A stretch of DNA of 64,000 nucleotides, from positions 120,285 to 184,284 of the forward strand of contig NW_006917091.1 of NCBI RefSeq assembly GCF_000516985.1, written 5' to 3'. A model generated the notes under the pieces. The model ran no database searches. It saw only the letters and a program-made list of their open reading frames with translations, and was not told the origin of the DNA. The stretch is from Pestalotiopsis fici W106-1 (Eukaryota > Ascomycota > Sordariomycetes > Amphisphaeriales > Sporocadaceae). Shown here piece after piece: positions 32,767 to 43,627 of this stretch (its first letter is position 1; each line of letters starts with the position of its first letter). The translations under genes and the position numbers were made by a program.

Positions 32767-35420
32767 CTATGCTTGGGTGGATGCGAAAACTTTCTCTAGT
32801 TCTGCCCAATCCAAATGATCAACTCCTGTCAAGGGAAGTTGTGGATCATGGAAACTAGAGTATATGCCGTCAGCCTCCTCGCCCAAGTCTAGATTGAATG
32901 CATAGTCAGCTCCAATCTCTAACTGTACACCCAAATCGCCCGTAGGAGGCGCCTGCGAAGCACTGGTGGGTTCTCCGCTTGTAGATGTCGATTGCCGAGG
33001 ACGCTCGTCGGGCGAGGAATGTTCAAGTACCGGCAATGTGTTATCAAATCTATTGGTTGGTGATGCCATGGTCTTGTCTCGTCCCGCCGACTTCTTGGGC
33101 CAAACGTGATCATGGAAATTTCTTATCTCTATGAGACGTTGTTCAGCGGAGCTGTTACCAGCTCGGGATAAGTACTCAAGGACGCTGGTGGCTTGTTGAA
33201 GCTCCTTGGAAACCTCGGAGTAGGCGGTTCCATCGACGAAACCAATCATGATTACGGTCAAGGCCGCAGAGAATGTCTGGTCCAGGTCGAAAAACCCGAA
33301 TCGCGCTGTTATTGGATTAGACTTTTGGCTGTATCAAGTGTGCCGAGCTTTGTATTTGACCACATACCAACTTCATGTTGCTCTCTCAGCGCAGACACAA
33401 TCCTGAGGCTCTTACTCGCCGACTCTTTGCAAGTAGAGCATAACCGATGTATAACGACAGGGACCTCGGGGACTGGACTTCGCTTGAGAGTGGAAATGAC
33501 CTTTTCCTTGACTCTTTGTAAAAGAACAGGCCTGATGCAAAGGATAATGGCCTATTATTATTATTTTTTAGAGGTGAAAAGCTTTTGACCTCAAGGAATG
33601 GCATACCTGAAAAAGCATCAAATACAGAGATGCGGCTGTTCTACTCACGATGAGGTGCGAGGACGCGAAATCGACTGTATACTCTGTTGGAATGCAATGT
33701 CCAGTATTGTACAGTGACGATAAAATGGCCTGAATGTTGCGGACAAGCTCCATTTCGGTTACTGCAGCATTACCATACAGCGCTATCACGAGACTGCCAG
33801 TCAATGTCCGTTTTGCAGAAAGAATGTTCAGCCAGACTTACATGTCATGATATCGCCAGTTGCGCGGGCAATGCGAACATTGATACCAAGCGCATCAGGC
33901 GATGCAAAACCAGGCGATGTCAAGGGAAGCTCCGTGGCAAATTGCCGGTCATCGGCAGCCACAGGCAACCCCAAACTTGCAGCAATGCGCCTTTGCAAGT
34001 ATCATGTTAATACATGAGCAGAAATTGTCAATGCAGGTTATACGCACCTGTCCAACATATATGCTGTCCACCAGACCCTATTCCGATGTGCCTTTTGAGA
34101 CGGAGGACACTGCTGCTCTCGAGCAGGCAGCGGGTAGCCCAATGCGATGGCTAGACGAACAGCGTTGCCAACCTGTAGAGCATGTTAAGAACAAGGTGAT
34201 CCCGCAGGAATTGGGCATACAAACGTAGAGATATGCGTCATGCTTTCGATCACACCATTGCAGATAAAGCGCGACGAGGCAGAGGATCTCGACTGAAATC
34301 ACGCCGTGGCTCCCCAGTTCATATTGTTGAGGCAAAAGTCGCATCGCCTCGGCAAAATATGAGACGCCCGGATGAGGCCCAGATGTCTCGGTATCCGTAT
34401 CCATCAGCTTGCCCATGGCCATGATTAATAAGTACTGTATGAACCACATGGTCTTCATTTGATGAAGACGGCTTGTTGGACTTTGAAAAAGCTCTGCCAT
34501 TGTGTCGACAAAGGTGCGGGGATCGAGGTAATGTTGATTCACGCCCATGTATGACAGAAAAAGGCCGAGTAGTCGATGAGAGTCTTGCTCAGATGGCAAG
34601 TCTGGCCTCCCATGGGCCTTGCGAAGCAAATCCTGCGTTGAAGTCCAGATCGGTGGTGCAGGCTCAGGGTGCTCGATTGCGTCCAAGCCCAGCTGCACAT
34701 TGGAATTATCGCCAGCGTCTCGATCGTATTCTATATGGCTGTGCAGGAGGGATCTCACGCGGCGTTCGAACGCCGGGCCGGATGCTCGCTCAGCCTGCGC
34801 TGCTACAATTCAGCATGACTTCGACAACCGCAAGCGTGACAAGTATGGGACGAACATATACTTGATTGTGACGATTGGCTAAGTTGACCAGGCGAGGGAC
34901 CATTCTCAGCAATTATCATCCCACTAGATTCGTTGCGAGAGGCTGAATTCACATAGTCATGACTGGCTGATTGTGACCACAAGATATCAGCCATCTTGCT
35001 CTTCGTCTTCTCGTCGGTTTCCAATCTTTCATGCAGAACAGGCTGGATCTCACCGGCAGGGCTTGCTTCAAGTTGCTCTTCATAACGCTTGATCTTGGCC
35101 AAGAGGCCTTGAACTTGACTAGCCAGATATTAACAACAGTCCAACTATTCTGTGGCGCTGTAGGAAATCGAGTCTTTGCATAACCTACGCTTCTGAGTAA
35201 CGACTGCGGCCTACCAGGGGATAAGAGCATTCAAATCCATGTCGGCCGCAGCTCCTGCACGGCTTTTCGCCAGAGCATTTTACTTTGCGCCGTCGACACT
35301 GTTCGCAGCTATCGATTGATTATGCAAGGGTGAGCATTGAGACCCTTTTTACACATGGGGGGTGGTGAACCTCACTCACGCATTTGCAGCCCGTGGGCCG
35401 TGGCCCTGCGCTGGAGTCAT
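32767..35420 (-). CDS. Zn(II)2Cys6 transcription factor with fungal-specific middle domain, nine exons
   Basis: Proposed exons (minus): 35420-35380, 35308-35189, 35118-34862, 34802-34225, 34172-34048, 33990-33842, 33782-33607, 33551-33368, 33305-32767. All introns are GT-AG, 52-82 nt, phases agree, and the product is 722 aa. The zinc cluster is C15-x2-C18-x6-C25-x5-C31-x2-C34-x6-C41 (CEQCRRRKVKC). A short linker (VQGLLAKIKRYEEQLEAS) resembles the usual dimerisation coiled coil. The fungal_trans domain spans about residues 190-420, with AFERRVRSLLHSHIE, YLYVGNAVRLAIALGYP and the hallmark HRNRVWWTAYMLDR. AIILCIRPVLLQRVKEKV follows later. It is probably a nuclear DNA-binding regulator; targets are unknown. 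The first exon of 13 codons is inferred from frame and typical N-termini. Neighbouring redox genes may be targets. Confidence 0.85.
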
Positions 35421-37029
35421 GAGCCACTCCTCCACAGCACAGCCCAAAGTCGGACACGGCGAATCGATATGTAGGTTCTAGATAAGACAAGAAAAAGCGC
35501 AAGTCGAGAATGGTACAGAATTGTGTGTATGGGTTGGATTTCGCCGTCCGTTACCCGCGCCCTCTGGGCGATGCTTGATCTAATCGCGATTGGAATGGCG
35601 ACAGCTGCATGGCACGAGGCATTGATTGATATGGAGATGGGAATAACCCCGATTACGTTTTTGCCGAGAACGGAGAATGAACATACATGTCAGGCCGAGC
35701 AAAGCACAAATGGTGGTTGAGAACCGCTGAAAACCGCGGCAGCTAGGCCTAATCTAGAGCCTAGGTGTCTTAGTAATGGCGCTCGTCTCGGTGCTCGTGG
35801 GGCCGCTAAACGGCATAGACTAGGTAGACTAGGGGCCTACTTATCATGTACAATTCCAACGTTCTCGACGTTTGCAAAAACATTGTGTAGGATGTATTGA
35901 ATGTTAGCATCCATGCGAAAACCCCACCATATTTGGTGATTGGGCACATAGTTGAGTATCCAGAACGTCGCCTTTCTTGAGCATCATCGCTTTGAAATCT
36001 CAGTTGCGCCCATGCTCGAGAATTCATGTACTCTTGTGGAACAGTCCCATCTGCTTGCTTGACTTGCGTAAGCCTTTGCATACATAGGTATGTACTGATC
36101 TCGGGTATTATTCTGCGAAAATCCGAAGGAGATTTCCTTTTTTTTTTTCTTCTTCTCTCGCTTCAGACGATACACATGCCTCTTTTGATGTATAGTCAAT
36201 TTTCAACCCAGTCATGATTTTTGAAAGTGGAGAACTCATAATGTCCGTTTATGGAGAGAATGTGACACGACCGTATCCCAACAGCACGAGTGCAATTGCA
36301 TATGATCTTTGAGAAAGTGTGAAAAAAAGTGTAAAATATACTCAGAAAACCCGCTCACCATTCGTGTCCTCTGACGGCGAGAGATTCCAATACTCAGCGA
36401 ATCCATACTGTACCAACGTGGATGCTTGATGGAAACAACAAAACACGAAAAAAGTCTTTACTGCAGCTCAAGATCAATGTATTGCATATTGGTCATGGGA
36501 GAATTGTTACCTGTCATAAACGCAAGGATATTAACGCGCCACGCAGCGGCTAGGTCGTGCGGCAACTTCGCGTAACACAACGCGAAGGGTTTATTGAGTC
36601 CGTTTGCTCAGACCGATTTTCCACAGGTTTATACTATCCTTGACTTGAACCTTTTGATTTTGGATACTGACTGCAACAGATATCTGTTCTTGCTGCTTTG
36701 GCTGATTCCTGGTATGCTCAGACTCTGGTTCTGACAGCAATTGCTCGAACATCCTAGACACCACCATTCAATGCGAGACTTCTTGGCTACACTCGTTCAC
36801 CGTATTTTCATATTGAATGGCTGTGACGTTTCAACCTGAATTGCCAACGATTATTCTGTCGGAATAATAATCTAAGTGCTAATCGCACACCAATGAAGGT
36901 GGCACCCCCGTTCAGCCCATCACATCAATACCTCCCTAATGGCAACGCGTGAACGCTAGATTGATATCAGGATTTCCATCCAGTGGCGGTTCATGACTTT
37001 TGAGCCTTTGTTATCCAACCATTGTCGAC
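35421..37029. other. Intergenic region between divergent genes, with a perfect hairpin
   Basis: About 1.6 kb upstream of both the Zn2Cys6 gene (-) and the DUF3716-like gene (+). A CTAGGC/GCCTAG inverted repeat lies near 35743-35764 and an 8-bp hairpin at 36566-36587. No coding gene was recognised. Confidence 0.45.
36566..36587. repeat. Perfect 8-bp inverted repeat with 6-nt loop
   Basis: CTTCGCGT and ACGCGAAG are exact reverse complements separated by AACACA. It lies about 440 bp upstream of the DUF3716-like gene. It could be a palindromic binding site or chance; no T run follows. Confidence 0.7.
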
Positions 37030-38008
37030 ATGTCACCCACAGTCGACCCTGACTTCATCCCTTCCACCAAACATTCGCACGAACCGTCTCAAAATCCAGT
37101 CAGAGTTGAGCAGGCGCAAAAGAAGAAGATGAAGCGGAAACCAAAGGCCCAACCAAAGACCCCGGCCAAGCCAGGTTAGCTAAGTTCTCTTCAGCCTATA
37201 GGCAATGACTAATGCGAAAACAGCAGGACCGATAACATCATGGGAGGCCGTCTGGCTCGCGTACCATGATGTAAGGGCAAAGTACCCGAGACTGCACAAC
37301 ACGCCCACGTCACCACATCTACGGGTTCTTCTCAATCTCCCGGCCGTGAGGGAGCTCCGATTTAATGAGCACTACGGACGCAGGCACGAATTTAGCCTGG
37401 CGACGACGACACCGACCAAGAACCGCAACCTCAAAGCCGCCCTCACACAAGCATCTGCCGAGCTATCGGAGCAGACGTGTACGCGCTGCGCCAACCACAA
37501 GAACCCCTGGGATGTTTGTGTCGGTGGTTTGGGATGTGCTGGATGTACATATAATGGCCAGAGGTTCAGATGTTGCCGTAAGTTTAGAATGCCGATCGCT
37601 TAATATCGTTCTAACTAGAGTGCTTCAGTACCTGAGCCCGTTCCCCCTTCTGAGAACCAAGAGATAGCGGCCGAGAGTTCTGGAGGACTGGTGCTGGGCC
37701 ATATGGGCTCTACATCGCCTCTCAGGGCAATAGCAGAAGAGAGCCTTGGCCTGTTCCACCTAAGGTCTGGAAGGGTATTGTCCCAGATTGCCAGCGAGGT
37801 TCCTGGAAGTAGTGACTTTGAGGATCAGCCAAATCGTCGGCATACTGGATCGTCAGAGGGTCATGCAGAACCCGTACTTCCCACAACTCCAGAGCGCCGC
37901 AGACAGATACAGGCCATGACAGACACAGAGAGGATGGGCGCACTGCGTATTGCTACGCTGGACCTGCGGCTCCTGTATGAGGTGATGCTGTCCGAGGGCA
38001 AGAATTGA
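37030..38008 (+). CDS. DUF3716-like fungal protein with a Cys-rich motif
   Basis: Exons 37030-37174, 37224-37577 and 37629-38008 give 292 aa; both introns are GT-AG (about 50 nt), phase 1. Residues 30-48 are very basic (QKKKMKRKPKAQPK), like a nuclear localisation stretch. Residues about 50-165 hold PITSWEAVWLAYHDVR and then a cluster of seven Cys: CTRCANHKNPWDVCVGG, LGCAGC and FRCC. This pattern resembles the DUF3716 (PF12511) proteins, which are numerous in some fungi and of unknown function; the Cys cluster may bind zinc. The C-terminal part (EERRR-like and DTERMGALRIATLDLRLLYEVM) looks helical. The family call is by pattern memory and moderate. It is not a secreted protein (no signal peptide). 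Confidence 0.65.
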
Positions 38009-38434
38009 GCTCATGTCGATGACAGCGCCCTGAACAAGGACGATTTATCAAGAGGGTATGAATATGGATAATGAGAGTGAGCGGATCTTAGATGTGGCAA
38101 GGGAGATGCCTTTCGCGGACAAAATTATTGTTCCACGTTGAACATTAAACTACTAAACGAATGCTCCCAAACTGGGGAAGCAGAGATCGTCAACACCTTT
38201 GATGACCATGTCCTTGACACCAGCTTATAAGCATTCGTCCAGCGTCCTCATCCACCCAGAAACCTTGTCTAGTATACTGACGACTCCTTGATTTCTTCGC
38301 ATAAACGCAAAGACTACTACAAACGTAGTTGCATAAACACTTGACGTGCCTTTGCCCTCGGCGCAAGTTGAATCCCAAGGTTGACTCGCTCGTTTTCTAT
38401 CCGCTGAAAGAGGTTTGACCCACTGAGAATTCGC
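38009..38434. other. Intergenic region between convergent genes
   Basis: 426 bp between the stops of the DUF3716-like gene (+) and the atypical SDR (-). Presumably 3' untranslated sequence of both. Nothing else seen. Confidence 0.45.
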
Positions 38435-39203
38435 TTACTCAATCAGGACCTCAAACGAGGGCTTCTCCCTCAACTGACTAAACCAGGCCCAGCTCTTGTC
38501 GGCAATATTGGGTGGGTTGCGAGTCGGGTGGTCAGCCGTGACCGGCCCGCCGACATTGATGAGACCGACCGAGACGCCCTGCTGGGTATACGTCATGTTC
38601 ATGCTCTGCACCATGTTGCGCTGCGCGGCCTTGACCAGCGACAGGGCAAAGAACTGCGGCACGGGCTGGAGAGGTAGACACGAGCTGGTCACAATGAGAG
38701 AAGGCTGGGCCTTGGGGTCCTTTTTGGCCAGGTCCAGCAGGTGAGGCATGTAATGCTGGGATACTGTATAAAGTCCGGAAACATTGATCTGTGAATTATT
38801 TGATATTCAGCTCAACGTGAACATGTGTATATCCTGGCATAATGCGGTGGGATCTTACTTTGAAGTCATATTCAATTTCCTTGAGATCATGGGTCAAGAG
38901 TTCCGAAGGTCGAACCCGAGCGGCATTGTAAAAGATGCAATCCGGCTTCCCAAAGTCGGCATCCGCCTCGGCGAGAGCCTTGGCTAGAGCTTCGGTGTCG
39001 GCAGCATCGACCTGGTACGTCTTGACCTTGCCGTTGCTCCCAATAGACTCCTCCACTGCCTTTTGCTCGCCGGCAAGGCCATTGCCACTTCTGGCAAATA
39101 GCGCCACATTGGTGTAGCCATTGGAAGCGAATAGAGTGGTGATGGATCGGCCAATGCCTGGACCAGCACCAATGACAAGAAGTGTTTTGTTTTGGTGAGC
39201 CAT
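38435..39203 (-). CDS. Atypical short-chain dehydrogenase/reductase-like protein
   Basis: Exons 39203-38859 and 38788-38435 (minus) give 232 aa; the 70-nt intron is GT-AG, phase 0. The Rossmann start TLLVIGAGPGIGRSITTLFASNG (residues 8-30) keeps a glycine-rich NAD(P)-binding loop, and DAADTEALAKALAEA follows where the SDR fold expects the cofactor-adenine contact. The usual NNAG is YNAA. The region that should carry the YxxxK active site reads FFALSLVKAAQRN: the Lys is present but the position four residues before it is Leu, so the catalytic Tyr is missing. Such degenerate SDRs occur in fungi, with binding or non-classical roles. The ATG at 39203 gives the classical N-terminus; an in-frame ATG at 39386 would add 61 atypical residues. 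Confidence 0.8.
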
Positions 39204-40990
39204 GTTTGTACGGTCAAAATTGAAACTCCTCAAACTCCAAATTTTAAGATTGGATAGCGCTGGTGAGATGCGGTCTTGGCCAAAGGCAAACTTGAAGGTA
39301 GTTTTCCCAAGTGATTGAGCTGAAGATGGAGTTCTGATGATGTGAGGGTATAGTATAGCCAGTGACAGAAAACAAGACAAAGTCAAAACGAAGGACCTGG
39401 TAGAGCGTAATCAATGCCAAGCATCGAGGGATCCGTCAGAATTTATAGAAACCTGTACCAGCCAGTGGACAAGCATTTGAGTGCTTACATTGGATGAGGC
39501 TAACGGCCGCTCTGAAATGTGTCTGACAACAGGACCGCCGCGCAGTAGCTCTAGTAGCGGCAAATGTAAGACACAGACTGAATCGGAAAGGTTATATTAC
39601 ACGTCTGACGTCTGTGACATGGTCTATTGGAGCAACATGGCGTCTGATATGGCATTGATCAACGCCCTCTTTATGACAACTGAGCCATGGAGAATCAGCA
39701 TTGCTACTCACAGGGCGTCAATGTACCCGTACAAGAAGGCATTCGTTTCATGGTATTTACTGCATGGTATGGTGAAGCAACCATTCCTGATAGGGTCCGG
39801 GCATTGCGAATTGGTCCCTATTTGTGCTTTAGTGCTGACATTGTTGCGCTGTTGCCTTTATAGGACGTCCACTGGTATTCCTGATAGTGATGGGGAAGCC
39901 AGCTAATCAATGCGCGGCGATGCAGCCGCATAAACAACGTTGGCCGCCTAGTACTGTACGTGTGTATCATTGCGCTCGTCGGGAAAGGCTGCTACTCAGA
40001 CTGACCATGTGCACAGTTCCATGAAATACAATTTGCGTTACTGACCCAGCAGCGATTCCTTTTAATTTCTTGTCCATATGGGAAGCGATCATGGTCATTA
40101 TTTCCATGCTGCGAGCGCCGCTAGGGCCTCGAGGGCGCCAGCGAGTCCAGCGGCAGATAGTACAATCTCTAGCAAAAGTTTGTTGCTCTTCTTGTTTCGA
40201 GGGCTCAGCAACACTAGCAATAAGCACGTACGCATGCTCTCATAATGCTTTTGCATCTCCGCGGATTACCAGGACAAACATGGACCCTGCCATGCGACTC
40301 CTCCTGTACTCGATAAAATGACTTGTAGGTAAAATATTGTCCCCTAGAAATTCGAAAATCGGGATGCTTGATAATCTGTCACGTCAGACCCTAAAACATG
40401 AATGAGTAGTGCACGAGGCTTCTGCTTAAAGTGAACCAAACAGGTGCATTAGTGGGAAGCAAGAGGCCTAAAATTGAGATGGTCCCGGCTGTGCAAATGA
40501 TTGGTACAGCTACGCGGGGCGTCAAGCATACCCTTTTCTAATGAACCACGAAAGGACCTACGAATCCCGTTGGATATCGACCAAGTCCAATTTGCTTACA
40601 CCTCCATCTTGGCCCTGTGAAAACACGTAAGCATGGTTCAAGTAATACTTGAAAATACTAATCATGGTTGTGTTTGAACTTGGAAAACTGGGGAAACTAT
40701 CTTGTACGTACTATTACCACGAGCTTCCACTAGCTCCGATGTGAGCAGCAGCGGGCCGTGGTTATTGTTGCGGATGGCGATCATATCATGGATGATTCAT
40801 ACCTGATTTGAACCACATTATAATAGTTGACATACGCTGACTGGTCGACCAAGGATCTTACTTACCTTCCTTCAACCTGCAACTCGACAGCCACGTCCAT
40901 CTGCCCAAGCCCTTTGAGGCACCGAGAAAAACCCTGCCCACAACCAAGGTGAACCCCGGATTTTGGTATTAAGCAAAACACAAAGAGACA
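39204..40990. other. Intergenic region, no recognised gene
   Basis: About 1.8 kb between the divergent SDR (-) and nitronate monooxygenase (+) genes. The longest frame (39481-39906, plus, 141 codons) has no recognisable domain. Nothing else seen. Confidence 0.45.
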
Positions 40991-42049
40991 ATGGTGCTGC
41001 ACGAGCAATTCGCATGGACCTCGTCCCCTCTAATTGTCAATGCCCCCATGGGTGACTTTGCCGGGCCTGATCTCGCCGCCGCCGTATCCCGTGCTGGCGG
41101 CCTCGGCATGATCGGAGCCATGTTGGACCCGTCCGTCTTGTCAACGCAACTAGTGCGAGCATCCGAATTGCTTTCCGATCTCAAGGAGGGTAGCGGCAGC
41201 AGCAGTGGCAGCAGCAGCCTGCTTCCCTTTGGCGTCGGCTTGATCTTGTTTGCCTTGACCAACAGGCGGGCACAGGTCATCCAGGTGCTTCAGCAACACC
41301 CACCCGCCGTGGTGTGGCTCTTTGCCGAGCCCGAGCTGAGGGATTATACCGTGTGGGCCGAGGCTATTCGCCAGGCGCTCCCCGGAACGCAGGTCTGGAT
41401 CCAAGTCTCGTCCGTGGCCGGGGCGCTCGAGCTCGCCCGCAGCGCCAAGCCCGACGTGCTGGTGATGCAAGGGACCGACGCCGGCGGCCACGGCTGGGAA
41501 CGGGGTGCGGGCATCGTGTCGCTGGTGCCCGAGACCAAGGACGACTTGGCCCGCGCAGGGCTTCCAGTCCGGGTCGCCGCCTCGGGCGGTATTGTGGATG
41601 CGCGCGGCGCCGCGGCGGCGATTACGCTCGGTGCCGAGGCCGTCATAATGGGCACGCGCTTCCTGGCTTCCAAAGAGGTCGAAGCCCATCCGGAATACCA
41701 GCGACAGATTATCGAAGCCCGGGACGGCGGACAGGCAACGGTGCGCGCCGTCATCTTTGACGAGCTGAGGGGTCCGAATATTTGGCCGACGACTTACAAT
41801 GGCAGAGCCCTCCTGTCCCAGAGCTACGACGATCACATTGCCGGTGTTCCCATTGAACAGATCCGCGAATCTCATACCCAGGCCAAGGCAGGAGACGACA
41901 AGGGCTGGGGCGAAAGCCGGAGAGCAGTCGTCTGGTCTGGCACGGGCGTTGGATTGGTAAAGGAGGTCCTGCCGGCCGCGGAAATTGTTCGTGAGGTCAG
42001 AGAGGGTGCGAAGCAAGTTCTTCAAAAAGCTAGCAGTCAATGGGCGTAA
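40991..42049 (+). CDS. Nitronate monooxygenase (2-nitropropane dioxygenase family)
   Basis: FMN-dependent oxidation of alkyl nitronates to carbonyl compounds and nitrite; in fungi it may detoxify propionate 3-nitronate. Intronless, 352 aa, the usual length. The TIM-barrel family signature is clear: SSPLIVNAPMGDFAGPDLA at the N-terminus, AVSRAGGLGMIG, PFGVGLILF, PDVLVMQGTDAGGHG (the QGxxAGGHxG-type FMN contact), VRVAASGGIVDARGAAAA and LGAEAVIMGTRFLAS (the phosphate-binding end). A Ser/Gly-rich insertion (about residues 66-76) lies in a loop. Substrate cannot be told from sequence. Neighbours are two SDR-type genes and two zinc-cluster regulators, so a role in a tailoring pathway is possible. 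Confidence 0.92.
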   Translation: MVLHEQFAWTSSPLIVNAPMGDFAGPDLAAAVSRAGGLGMIGAMLDPSVLSTQLVRASELLSDLKEGSGSSSGSSSLLPFGVGLILFALTNRRAQVIQVLQQHPPAVVWLFAEPELRDYTVWAEAIRQALPGTQVWIQVSSVAGALELARSAKPDVLVMQGTDAGGHGWERGAGIVSLVPETKDDLARAGLPVRVAASGGIVDARGAAAAITLGAEAVIMGTRFLASKEVEAHPEYQRQIIEARDGGQATVRAVIFDELRGPNIWPTTYNGRALLSQSYDDHIAGVPIEQIRESHTQAKAGDDKGWGESRRAVVWSGTGVGLVKEVLPAAEIVREVREGAKQVLQKASSQWA

Positions 42050-42631
42050 ATGCATATGAGTTACATTGTAGTTGGCGATAATTGATTCAACAGTTCACTG
42101 TTGTATCTTTTCGCGACTATGGACTGGGCAGTCCATAATTGAATCAAGATTGCTGCGCTCATAGGATACCACCAATTTGGTAGTTCTTGTACTGCAGACA
42201 GTTATAGTTGTGTCAGTTCGTCCAATTGCGCCAAGTCGATGCCAGCACAGATTATAGGCAGTGACTTTTGTCCACTTTTGGCCACCTACGCCAGGCAAAC
42301 TTAGGTACCTATTTTACGCCCCGCAGACCTCCATATTATCGGGACTCACGTTCTTGATCTCGAACTTGTCAACTATGCGGATTGCGCATGACAACTTCCA
42401 ATCACTCATGATCGTGTTCGATGCGATTTGCCCTTTCCAGAACCCCGGCAGACATGGATCGTCTAGGGGCAACCATCCTTGATTGGCGGGACATGGTGGC
42501 TCTCCACTACAGAACCTCGTATTCAAGTACACCGATCTTTGGGGACAAACAAGTATTTCAACTTTGATAGACCCTCGAACTTGACTCCGAGTTTCAATAC
42601 CTTCATCAAGTTGTTGTAAATAATCGAAAAG
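42050..42631. other. Intergenic region
   Basis: About 580 bp between the nitronate monooxygenase and the G1 peptidase, both on plus. It should hold the peptidase promoter. Nothing else recognised. Confidence 0.45.
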
Positions 42632-43501
42632 ATGAAGTCGAGTCTATTTTTGAGCGCTCTAGTCTTTGCACTGAGCGCCTCGTCTCAGGCGACCACCTAT
42701 GACACAACTTGGGCAGGGCCAGTACGAATAGCGGAGCGCTTCAATGGCACCGCGGGCGGCTTCGATCGCGTCGAGGCCACGCTCGTGATGCCCGAGCTCA
42801 GCATTCCGGCGAACCCGCGCCAGCAATCAGACGAATACACGGCAAGCTTTTGGATCGGCTTCTCTGGTTTCTTGTCCTCTGCAACTGCCCTCTCTGGCCT
42901 ATGGCAGGCTGGCGTTGTCATGTCCATTTGGGAAAACGGAACGACAGAGTATACGGGTTTCTACGAGTGGTGCGTTTCCTTTTCGTCCTAGCTAAGAAAG
43001 TCGGGGCCAACACTTTGTTAACATCCCACTAGGGTGCCAGAAGACCCAATTCAAGTCAATGCTACTGACCTGGCCATATCTGCCGGCGACCACCTTGAAG
43101 TCATTCTGACCACCACAAACAACGGACTGGTCGGATCCGTCGTCATGACCAACCTCAACACCAGCCAGCAGTTCTCATACAGCCAAGATGCGCCTGTATC
43201 GTGGCGCGGGCCGACCTGGCCTGCTCTCGGAACCTCGGCCGAGTGGATCATGGAAGCCGGAACTTATCTCAACGGGCCACAATATATCTTCCCTGACTGG
43301 AGCAATGCAACTATCATCGGTGCAAAGGCTTGCTATAGTGCCGATTCAGCTTGCTTCCCGCCCGTGTCTGCAGACAATACGTCGCTCAATGCCATGACGG
43401 CTGTCTACTGGAATGATACCCAGACACTGTATACAAAGTCTTACGTTGAGAACGATGTAGTCACGATAGAGTATGTAGAGGAGGTTGTGGATTTAAGCTA
43501 G
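42632..43501 (+). CDS. Secreted G1 family glutamic peptidase (eqolisin-like)
   Basis: Acid endopeptidase family of fungi using a Gln-Glu dyad. Exons 42632-42969 and 43033-43501 give 268 aa; the 63-nt intron is GT-AG (GTGCGT), phase 2. A signal peptide (MKSSLFLSALVFALSASSQA) is followed by TTWAGPV, a family hallmark. SFWIGFSG and GLWQAGVV (Gln92, the expected catalytic Gln) follow. After the junction come YEWVPED, then TSAEWIMEAG (Glu183 and Glu187), where the catalytic Glu region is expected. Many N-glycosylation sequons are present. The protein lacks an obvious propeptide between the signal and the WAGP motif, unlike scytalidopepsin and aspergilloglutamic peptidase, which are made with one. 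The gene is convergent with the zinc-cluster regulator at 43628, only 126 bp away. Confidence 0.88.
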
Positions 43502-43627
43502 AAAGTCATGCCCTGTAATGGAGCTGGTTCTGCTTCAAAACGGCTCAGGCGCTAGCAGCTTGTAACGGGTTTCCCACAGTTCTTGTAACCATACCGTTTT
43601 CTATTTTCGCATGTCAAAAAGCGCTTG

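Noticed and set aside
41150..42055. 301-codon minus frame opposite the nitronate monooxygenase
   Set aside because: A codon-bias shadow of the plus-strand gene, which has all family motifs; the antisense protein is low in recognisable structure.
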